From assembly GCA_016709575.1 (NCBI GenBank), contig JADJMM010000002.1, positions 248,001-312,000 of the forward strand: a stretch of DNA of 64,000 bases. Reading direction: 5' to 3'. The notes under the pieces are model-generated. The model had not been told where the DNA came from. It worked only from the letters and a program-made list of their open reading frames with translations, and ran no database searches. A program made the translations under genes and the position numbers. This DNA is from Sphingobacteriaceae bacterium (GTDB lineage Bacteria; Bacteroidota; Bacteroidia; B-17B0; Aurantibacillaceae). This document shows, in pieces, positions 57,001 through 64,000 of the stretch (position 1 is the first letter of the stretch; every line of letters begins with the position of its first letter).

Positions 57001-57962
57001 GGATACTTTATCCTACCGTTTTTGATAAAGAACAGCAAATAACTTGTTTAGGAAATGATCCGAGTTCATTACTAGGAGGAACAATTCCTTTCAAGTTTAA
57101 CATTCAAAAAAACATCATTTACAAAGGTAAAGTAGAAGTGAAAAATGGCGACTTCACCTTCTCGTTTATCGTGCCAAAAGATATTTCCTACAATTTCGAT
57201 ATTGGTAAATTAAGTTATTACGCACACAATGGTGTAATTGATGCTAATGGCTACAACAAGAATTTTTATGTTGGAGGTTCATCAACAACTATTGCTCCTG
57301 ATAACGCAGGGCCTGTAGTTGGTTTATATTTGAATGACAAAAAATTCGTTTCAGGAGGAACTACCAATGAAGAACCTAATCTTTATGCCGAAGTAGCCGA
57401 TTCGAGTGGAATTAATACAGTAGGTACAGGAATTGGACATGATCTTACAGCCATTCTTGACGAAAATACGAGTAAACCAATTGTATTAAACGATTACTAC
57501 GAGGCTGATCTAAATAGCTATCAAAAAGGAAAAGTAAAATATCCTTTCAATCAATTATCAGAAGGTAATCACCGATTAAGTTTAAAAGTGTGGGACGTAC
57601 AAAATAATTCATCTATTGTTTATACTGATTTTGTAGTTGCAGCAACAGCTGAAATGGCACTTACTCATGTGCTTAATTATCCAAATCCGTTTACTACTAA
57701 AACTAAATTCTTTTTCGAAAACAATCAGTGCTGTCAAACCCTAAAAGTTAACATTCAGATATTTACAGTAAGCGGTAAAGTAGTAAAAACCATAAGCCAA
57801 ACACTTACTAATGAAGGCTTTCGTTCTGACGGAATTGATTGGGATGGTAAAGATGAATTTGGCGACAAGTTAGCCAAAGGGGTATATGTCTATAAGCTCA
57901 GCATTACCGGAAATGACAGCAAAAAAGCTGAAAAAATTGAAAAATTAGTGATTTTAAATTAG
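54022..57962 (+). CDS. porU: T9SS C-terminal signal peptidase (sortase) PorU (one frameshift)
   Basis: About 1310 residues after repair. Gingipain-like (peptidase C25) sortase at the outer membrane that removes the C-terminal signal from cargo and joins it to anionic lipopolysaccharide. The ATG at 54022 gives a signal peptide (MKNTRFILTLTLF...). Catalytic region: TYPGYLPQAQKLAQLH, GDGSYKVKDRYGPN, then the His in LNYTGHGGEVGLGHE and the Cys in PLFITATCEFSRFDDP. The C-terminus (LNYPNPFTTKT, GIDWDGKDEFGDKLAKGVYV) is a sorting-domain-like fold, as in known PorU. The frame breaks near 56102; one added base gives VGRIPVRTTSEANVALDKVE. Confidence 0.95.
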
Positions 57963-57970
57963 TATTTTTG
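57963..57970 (+). promoter_or_regulatory. TAnnTTTG -7 promoter box for porV
   Basis: Reads TATTTTTG, perfect -7 match, overlapping the porU stop region and 29 bases before the porV ATG, so porV may also be expressed alone. Confidence 0.45.
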
Positions 57971-57999
57971 AGGTTCACTTTTGGTGAGCAGATTATAAT

Positions 58000-59259
58000 A
58001 TGCGCATAAAAAATTTAGTTATAATAGCACTTTGTTCCGTTTCGCTTTTCAAGCTGAACGGACAAGTTAGTACACAACAATTAAGTGGTGGTATAAATCC
58101 TATTACAACATCTGTACCTTTTCTTTTAATTGCTCCGGATTCTCGTCAAGGTGGTATGGGCGAAGTTGGTGCGGCTACTCAACCTGATGTTAATTCTATT
58201 CACTGGAATTGTTCGAAGCTTGCTTTCGCAGAAAAAAACATGGGTTTTGGTATTTCTTATACGCCGTGGTTACGTCAGTTAGTTCCGGACATCAGCCTTT
58301 CTTATCTCAGCTTCTACAAAAAAGTAAGTAAGATGAGTGCATTCGGCGCATCTATGCGTTATTTCTCTTTAGGTAACATTACGTTTACAGATATTCAAGG
58401 TAATACTACTGGACAGTTTAAACCAAATGAATTTGCTGTTGATTTAGCGTACTCACAAAAACTATCTCAAACTTTTGCAGCAGGTTTAGCCATTCGTTAT
58501 ATCAATTCAAATTTAACAGGGGGTGTTACACTAAGTAACGGTCAGCCTACAAAGGCAGGTCAATCTGTAGCAGTTGACGTTGGCGTATTTTACAAAACAA
58601 AACCGAACTTTAAAGTTGAAGGTAAAAAAACAACTGTAACCGGCGGTTTAGCGATTACGAATATTGGAACGAAAATATCTTACACTACTGTAAAAAACTT
58701 TATCCCTATTAATTTACGTTTAGGTGGTGGTTATAAAATTGATATTGATGATTATAATACATTCGGCGTTTATCTTGATTTCAATAAATTACTAGTTCCT
58801 ACTCCACCGGTTTATCAAAGACAAAAAACTATTTCCGGAGCTGATTCTAATGCTATTGCTATTGATCAAGCAACAGGAGCTCCAATTATTGAAAGTGGTA
58901 AAGATCCTAACCGTGCAGTAGCTGCGGGTATGTTTGGTTCGTTTAATGACGCGCCTGGTGGTGCTAAAGAAGAGTTAAAAGAAGTAAACATCGCTATTGG
59001 ATTTGAATATTGGTATGCAAAACAATTTGCCGTACGCGCAGGCTATTTTTATGAAGATAAAACTAAAGGTGGTCGCCAGTTTTTTAATATCGGACTCGGT
59101 GTTAGATACAGTGTTTTTGGTTTAGATATGGCTTATTTAATTCCTACAACATTACGTAATCCATTACAAAACACCTTGCGCTTTACACTTACTTTTGACT
59201 TAGACGCATTTAAGAGTCAGAATAAAGAAACTACAGGCGCTGCTAATCCTACTCCTTAA
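58000..59259 (+). CDS. porV: T9SS outer-membrane shuttle protein PorV (LptO)
   Basis: 419 residues. FadL-like barrel that receives cargo from the Sov translocon and hands it to PorU. Signal peptide ends KLNGQ. Then SVPFLLIAPDSRQGGMGEVG and GAATQPDVNSIHWNCSKLAF, diagnostic of PorV, and SYTPWLRQLVPDISLSYLS. The barrel follows. Two weakly conserved loops (QRQKTISGADSNAIAI, NRAVAAGMFGSFNDAPGG) fit the known extracellular region. The length is normal and no breaks are seen. It follows porU in the same direction, with a shared or internal promoter. The end overlaps the converging DUF2779 gene by 11 bases. Confidence 0.96.
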   Translation: MRIKNLVIIALCSVSLFKLNGQVSTQQLSGGINPITTSVPFLLIAPDSRQGGMGEVGAATQPDVNSIHWNCSKLAFAEKNMGFGISYTPWLRQLVPDISLSYLSFYKKVSKMSAFGASMRYFSLGNITFTDIQGNTTGQFKPNEFAVDLAYSQKLSQTFAAGLAIRYINSNLTGGVTLSNGQPTKAGQSVAVDVGVFYKTKPNFKVEGKKTTVTGGLAITNIGTKISYTTVKNFIPINLRLGGGYKIDIDDYNTFGVYLDFNKLLVPTPPVYQRQKTISGADSNAIAIDQATGAPIIESGKDPNRAVAAGMFGSFNDAPGGAKEELKEVNIAIGFEYWYAKQFAVRAGYFYEDKTKGGRQFFNIGLGVRYSVFGLDMAYLIPTTLRNPLQNTLRFTLTFDLDAFKSQNKETTGAANPTP

Positions 59260-60732
59260 TTTTTTCTTTAAGGTATTCGAAAAATTTCAGGCAAGTTAAA
59301 GTATCTATGTTGCAATAATCTATTAATTGCTGCTTGGTTTGTTCGTTAATTATATCGTTTTCCTCAGCCATTAATCCTTCGTATTTATGCATTGCAACAA
59401 TGCCGCTTGCAATTTCGAGCGTTGCATAATCAGACTCCGTATTAAAAATTTCAGAAACAGCTTTAAGTGAAAAATTTCCTTTGAACTTTGGGTGAAAAAA
59501 ATAAAAATTTTGAATCGGTTCAGCTAAATCAATCATTTTCCCTCTTAAGTTATGTATCTCGGATTTGTATTCAGGAAATAAATTTTCCAGCTTACCCAAC
59601 ACTTGCATTTCCAAATTTTTATCAAACACCAACACCGAATCAAACTCTTTCGTAGCTTCTAACAGGGCTAATAAAAATTGGTTTCGCGAATCAGTTTCAA
59701 TTGGTTTCAAATATTTTTTAAACTCAGGCGCTTCTGCATTACCATAACAAATCGAAAATAAAAATGGTATTTGTTCAAACGGACTAGTGCCATTATATTT
59801 TGGAATGGCCGGCGACCAAATTTCCATATCTAAAAAACAATACTTGCCGTTAATTTTTTTAAGGAAATCACTTATTTGAGTTTTTTCAAAATAAGGTTCA
59901 TTGGTATTAATACTATTCGCTTGAATTTTTAGGTGTGGCTTTAAATCGGAATTCAAATCAATTTTATCAACGGTTTCTGCACCAGAAAAATACAGAGCAA
60001 ACAATTGTTCCCTGTCTGATTTTCCGATTTTAAAAACAGATTTCGGGTCTTGTGCATTTTTCCAACAGGTGCCTAAGTAATCACAATCGTAAGGTGAAAA
60101 ACATTGCTTTCCAATAGGAATATCCGGAATTACATTGCGTTCTAAGACCAAATTCATTTGCGTAATAGTGCGAGAGAAAAAATCAATGTTCTCTTCTGCG
60201 TTTATTTTTATACTGCGTTTTTTAAAAAGTTGTTTTAAATTAATTTCATTTTCAAAAATGTACGCGCTGTTTAACGTCACTAAAAATAAATCACTAAAAT
60301 TTGTAAGCGTATTTTTTAGCACGTAATACTGTAAACATGCGTCTTTTATATACGCCTCACTAATTTTTAATGAACTCTTTACTTCATAGGCCATCCAGCT
60401 TTCGCCATCGAAGTGAAGAATATCAATCATTACCAAAACCCCATTAAAAACAAAAGTAGCTTCGTAAATTGTTTTTACACCTTCACTTAAAAGTTGCTGA
60501 GTTAATTCGTAAGCGGCTTTGCTGTTTTTTACTTGTTTTGAAACATCAATACCATCGGGAAATAATTGTTGGGCTAAATTTCCTACGCTGTGTCCGCGGT
60601 TAAATGTAAATTGTTTTTCTTTCGAAATAGGATCCCGTAAATAAGGATGCTTTTATAGAAGAAAAATGCCTTATGGCATTGATCGTACTTTAAAAAAGCG
60701 GTTTTACTTATTGGAGATGTGGAAGTGCTCAT
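59249..60732 (-). CDS. DUF2779 protein: Cas4-like nuclease domain plus DEDDy-type exonuclease fold (one frameshift)
   Basis: About 494 residues after repair. The minus-strand start is the ATG at 60732 (MSTSTSPISKTAFLKYDQCH); the open frame ends near 60655 and restarts at 60436. Adding one A there gives YKKHPYLRDPISKEK and continuity. An early Cys plus a trio in CFSPYDCDYLGTCW look like an iron-sulfur cluster, and MIDILHFDGESWMAYEVKSS gives the Asp...Glu-x-Lys of a PD-(D/E)xK nuclease, as in Cas4/AddB. The C-terminal half has CFLDMEIW (DxE), a middle LVFDKN and YCNIDTL (YxxxD), an RNase H-like 3'-5' exonuclease pattern. Function is inferred from motifs only. Confidence 0.8.
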
Positions 60733-60803
60733 TAATAATTTTAAATAGCATTAGCTAAAATAAAACACTAATGTAATTAAGACAAAACGAAAACGGTTAA
60801 AAC

Positions 60804-62693
60804 TTATTGAACACTGAATTTTTCAACTTTTGTTTCGTTACCGCATACAAATCTCATGTAATAGATACCCTCGCTCAAACTCTCAAGGTTTACGTTTAAT
60901 AAAGTTGTTCCCATACTAACCGCCTGTTTGTTTTCAGCAACAACACGTCCGGAAATATCTAACACTTGATATTCAACTTCAGTATCTGTAGGTGCATCAA
61001 CCGACATGTAAAGTTGGCTGCTGGTTGGGTTAGGGAAAATTTTATTCACTTTAAACTTATTTGTTTTGTCTGTATTAACAGCTATCAAGTCACTATAGCG
61101 ATATGTTCCGTCTTTATCAACCAACTTCAAGCGGTAATAATTTAAAGTTTGAAGATAGCTTTTGTCGTAAAAATTATATGTCTTTTCGTTTTTGGAAGAT
61201 GGTGAACCCTTGATTTGACCAATATCTGTAAAGTAACTACCATCTAACGACCGTTGTACTATATAATAATCGAAATTAACTTCTTGTGCTACAAACCATT
61301 CTAATTCATTAATTCCTTTCTCAATATTCCAGCCTTTGAAATAAATCAAATCAACCGGCAAAACTGGGTTTGTCCAACCAGCAACGTTAAAAGTACATTG
61401 AGAACCTGCGTTTCCATCCACCATTAAGTAATAAGTATTTCCAACGGTTAATCCTGTTGCTGTTAAAGTACCGGCTGCTAAGGTTGCAGGATTATAACAT
61501 GGACTTGATTTATTTGTAAAACTAGTACAAGCGCCAGGACATACAGAAGAACTTTTAGTAATATCGAATACCTGAGCTTGAACACCAGCGGGGCAGTTTG
61601 AACCTCCAATACCACTAAATCCAAATGTTGCAGTAGCCGCTGTTGCAACAAACGAAAACCATTGATTATTTTCCACTGAACCACAAAATGTAGTTGGTAA
61701 ATTTCCGGGTTGATCAGCCGACATAGCATTTGTAGTTCCCGAAAAAGTACCGCCCGATGATAATGGAATTGGATTACTACAATAATCATTTGTAGCTGGT
61801 GTTAATGTAGGAGATGTAATTAATAGATTAGAATAGGGATTACAAATTGGCGGGTTCCATGAGTCAACAATTAAATAATAATCAACACCTGCTTTAACGC
61901 AAGCCGACAAACCAACATTTCCAACATTATTTTGCACAAAGCCAACACAAGTAGTAGAACCGGAGAAAGGACAGCCTTCGTATAAAAACATACCTGGCCA
62001 AGTACCAGTTGAATTAAAAGAGATTTCAATTGTACCAGGTGCTGCAGGAGTAAAAGTCCAAACAGCATCTTCACCCGTAAACCAATTCGCGTTACCGCAA
62101 GGTTTTGCAAAACTAGTTTGTAAAAGATTATTCCCCGATCCACAAGTAGTTCCTGGACCTGAAGCGTAAGGTAAAGTTATGCTCGTTACTCCGGCACCTA
62201 AACCAGCAGGACATGTTGGCATTGGATTTATACCAAGTGTAAATGTACCACAAGTTGGGTTTGGCCAAGTATCAATAACAATATAATAAGTTCCATTGGT
62301 AGGAAAAACAAAATTCCCCGAAACGGTAGTTCCTGCCCCAGTTACCATATTACCTAAACAATTTGTTGGTGCGCCTACAGGACTTGGACAACCGGTAAAT
62401 ATTTGCATAATTTTCCAATTACCAGCGCCGCCCATACTAAAATTATAGGCCATCGGAGCAGTTGTAATGTTGAGTGAGTAGACGAAATCTTCACCGCCTC
62501 CATAAGATGTGTTACAAGCACCTGCGCCAACACCATAGTCATTTACTTTTCCACAAGTGGTTTGTGCACCTGAATTAAAAGGAATTGACGCTTGTGTTAA
62601 AGCAATTGCTGTTGCGCAAGTATTTTGCGAAAAAACAGTTGTGCTGTAATTAGCAATTAAGAGTAATGATAATATTAGTTTTTTCATATTCAA
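60804..62693 (-). CDS. T9SS type A cargo protein with three Cys-rich beta-sandwich modules
   Basis: 629 residues. Signal peptide ends TVFSQ near 23. Three homologous modules follow (about 25-155, 156-300, 300-440), each with several Cys, Gly/Ser/Thr-rich strands and a closing strand such as GTYYIVIDTWPNPTCGTF, DYYLIVDSWNPPICNP or TYYLMVDGNAGSQCTF. They resemble pre-peptidase C-terminal or similar binding modules. Next is a linker with LEWFVAQEVNFDYYIVQRS (common before sorting domains). The last 80 residues are the type A sorting domain (VNKIFPNPTSSQLYMSVD, LDISGRVV, LSEGIYYMRFV, VEKFSVQ). No catalytic motif; probably an adhesin or binding protein cleaved by PorU. Confidence 0.9.
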   Translation of the reverse strand: MNMKKLILSLLLIANYSTTVFSQNTCATAIALTQASIPFNSGAQTTCGKVNDYGVGAGACNTSYGGGEDFVYSLNITTAPMAYNFSMGGAGNWKIMQIFTGCPSPVGAPTNCLGNMVTGAGTTVSGNFVFPTNGTYYIVIDTWPNPTCGTFTLGINPMPTCPAGLGAGVTSITLPYASGPGTTCGSGNNLLQTSFAKPCGNANWFTGEDAVWTFTPAAPGTIEISFNSTGTWPGMFLYEGCPFSGSTTCVGFVQNNVGNVGLSACVKAGVDYYLIVDSWNPPICNPYSNLLITSPTLTPATNDYCSNPIPLSSGGTFSGTTNAMSADQPGNLPTTFCGSVENNQWFSFVATAATATFGFSGIGGSNCPAGVQAQVFDITKSSSVCPGACTSFTNKSSPCYNPATLAAGTLTATGLTVGNTYYLMVDGNAGSQCTFNVAGWTNPVLPVDLIYFKGWNIEKGINELEWFVAQEVNFDYYIVQRSLDGSYFTDIGQIKGSPSSKNEKTYNFYDKSYLQTLNYYRLKLVDKDGTYRYSDLIAVNTDKTNKFKVNKIFPNPTSSQLYMSVDAPTDTEVEYQVLDISGRVVAENKQAVSMGTTLLNVNLESLSEGIYYMRFVCGNETKVEKFSVQ

Positions 62694-62721
62694 CTTTTAT
62701 TTTAACCTATTAGGCTGAAAA

Positions 62722-63117
62722 TTATTTAATAACCGTTTTATCGAAATTAGTGTAGTATCCTTTTAACTCTTCAAACGAAAAATATTCTTTTACATAAATA
62801 TCGTTTTTGTTAATGTACTTAAGAAGAATCGGCTCAATGTCAGCATAGGTTAAATAAGGTTTAACCTTGGTATCAGTTTCGATTAACAAAATTTTATCCT
62901 TATAGATAAATTCAGAAAAAACAATCCTAGGTATTTCAGCTAATTCACTTTTAATAAATCCTATTTGGGTAAACGTGGCTTTATCTAAACCAATAACAAA
63001 ATGCTCACCATGCTCAATCTGTGTTGATGGCTCTTCATTAGGTTCCGATTGACTTACCTGACTGTAAGATGAACTTAAAGCGAAAATAAATGCTGCTAGA
63101 AAAAAAATCTTTTTCAT
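62722..63117 (-). CDS. Small secreted hypothetical protein
   Basis: 131 residues. Signal peptide MKKIFFLAAFIFALSSSYSQ, then a charged, mixed alpha/beta domain. Family not recognised; no Cys and no lipobox. It ends 28 bases upstream of the T9SS cargo gene on the same strand, so the two may be cotranscribed. A function tied to that cargo is only suggested by position. Confidence 0.75.
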   Translation of the reverse strand: MKKIFFLAAFIFALSSSYSQVSQSEPNEEPSTQIEHGEHFVIGLDKATFTQIGFIKSELAEIPRIVFSEFIYKDKILLIETDTKVKPYLTYADIEPILLKYINKNDIYVKEYFSFEELKGYYTNFDKTVIK

Positions 63118-63531
63118 TTCTTAAAAATTTATAGTTTAAAGATATTAAAAACAGCGAGAAAAACAGCAATTCTCCCAGTATTGCTGCTTTCTACTTGATT
63201 TTTAGGTCATTTGGTTAAACTTCACGCTATATTAATCTAATAAAATAGTAGTTTTATCGATAAAAATTAATATTTTGTCTAAAAGCCATTTGTCACCTAA
63301 ATCTCAAAAAAATTTAGATTTTTAAGTTCTATTTTTCTCACTCAATAAACCACATATCTTACTCGGTAACTAAGCGTGTTCGCGAAATCTTCATATGCCT
63401 AATTTCAAAAAACCTGTTATGCGTATCAAAAATTTCAATTTTCCCAATCTTTTTGTCAATGATAAAACCGCCTATTTAACTTGGGTTTAATGGAGATTTA
63501 ACCTAAATTTATAACTATTAATACCCTTGTT
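63118..63531. other. Intergenic region between divergent small secreted genes
   Basis: About 410 AT-rich bases with no ORF of note, no RNA gene and no clear repeat. It probably holds the promoters of both flanking genes; I found no perfect TAnnTTTG box close to either start. Confidence 0.5.
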
Positions 63532-63915
63532 ATGAAGAAGATTTTTACAACCCTTTTTTTTGTCGCGCTATTCTGCAGCACAAACGCCAGTAACACTTAC
63601 AATTTACCTGTAGATTCGACTGTAAATATTATTGTTGGTTTTACAAAAAACAATGCGAATACAAAATTAAATGATGTAAAAGAGTTTATAAAAAGCATAA
63701 GCGGTGTAAATTCTGTTTTGTTTTGTGATAATCATTCCGCTTTGATAATTAATTTAAATCAATCTTTAATTATTTATAATAAAGAAAGTTTCATAAATCA
63801 GATTATTGCTGTTTTTCCGCAAGACTCTTTCATAATGAAAGGCAGCGCTTCTGAAATTTTACCGTATTGTACGTTTAACGATGCGATGGATGCACAAATT
63901 ATAAAATCTAACTAA
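63532..63915 (+). CDS. Small secreted hypothetical protein
   Basis: 127 residues. Signal peptide MKKIFTTLFFVALFCSTNAS, then a small mixed alpha/beta domain (VNIIVGFTKNNANTKLNDVK, SGVNSVLFCDNHSALIINLN) reminiscent of a ferredoxin-like fold of about 95 residues; the heavy-metal-associated Cys pair is absent. Family not recognised. One base after its stop a further secreted protein begins, so the two are likely an operon. Confidence 0.7.
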   Translation: MKKIFTTLFFVALFCSTNASNTYNLPVDSTVNIIVGFTKNNANTKLNDVKEFIKSISGVNSVLFCDNHSALIINLNQSLIIYNKESFINQIIAVFPQDSFIMKGSASEILPYCTFNDAMDAQIIKSN

Positions 63916-63916
63916 G

Positions 63917-64000
63917 ATGAAAAAAATTCTACTATCCCTATTTATTATTTGCATTGCAAATTCCAAATTCTATTCGCAGGCTACTTGTGCATCCGCTGTA
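63917..64000 (+). CDS. Secreted protein, N-terminal fragment (cut by window end)
   Basis: 28 residues are visible: a signal peptide MKKILLSLFIICIANSKFYS, then QATCASAV. The ATCAxA start of the mature part resembles that of the cargo protein at 60804-62693 (NTCATAIA), so this is probably a related T9SS-exported protein. Confidence 0.55.
   Translation, partial: MKKILLSLFIICIANSKFYSQATCASAV

Overview
The window is AT-rich DNA from a member of the Bacteroidota with a type IX secretion system (T9SS). The evidence is PorU, PorV, GldJ and two PorP/SprF proteins, type A and type B T9SS sorting domains, a short primary sigma factor, TAnnTTTG promoter boxes and few Shine-Dalgarno sites. No rRNA, tRNA, CRISPR array or recognisable transposase was seen. 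I cannot name a species.

Layout. 1-0.6 kb: start of mutL (minus strand). 0.9-15 kb: a small secreted protein, then a SprB-like giant adhesin of 3462 residues with about 34 near-identical Ig-like modules, followed directly by a PorP/SprF-type protein and a PorE-like TPR/OmpA protein. 15-18 kb: a patatin-like protein and a porin-like barrel. 18-24.4 kb: a small membrane protein and an RND efflux operon (adaptor, pump, TolC-type channel). 24.4-28.7 kb: a deoxyhypusine-synthase-like gene with an internal deletion, a DUF502 protein, a GIY-YIG gene set among palindromic repeats, an SRPBCC protein, a shattered unknown gene and an XRE/S24 repressor with two operators. 28.7-32.1 kb: two adjoining genes ending in a RIQQ..LP signalling motif but lacking the phosphatase that usually follows it, then tandem ssb genes, the first broken. 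32-38.5 kb: a T9SS cargo protein and a TonB-dependent receptor. 38.5-51 kb: housekeeping and metabolic genes (cobalamin adenosyltransferase, PaaI thioesterase, thiolase, radical SAM protein, dtd, rpoD, recN, fabI, a histidine kinase, a cyclase-family hydrolase, murF). 51-59 kb: T9SS core (gldJ, porP on minus; porU, porV on plus). 59-64 kb: a DUF2779 nuclease-like gene, T9SS cargo and small secreted proteins.

How it fits together. PorU/PorV form the sortase-attachment complex that processes cargo such as the sorting-domain proteins encoded here. The SprF-like and OmpA-like genes beside the adhesin probably serve its export and anchoring, as in the sprB-sprF pair.

Quality caution. About 18 genes, including rpoD, fabI and murF, carry single-base indels that are mostly in homopolymers. 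Reading across them restores normal proteins, so most are probably sequencing errors. I annotate full gene spans and state where each frame breaks.
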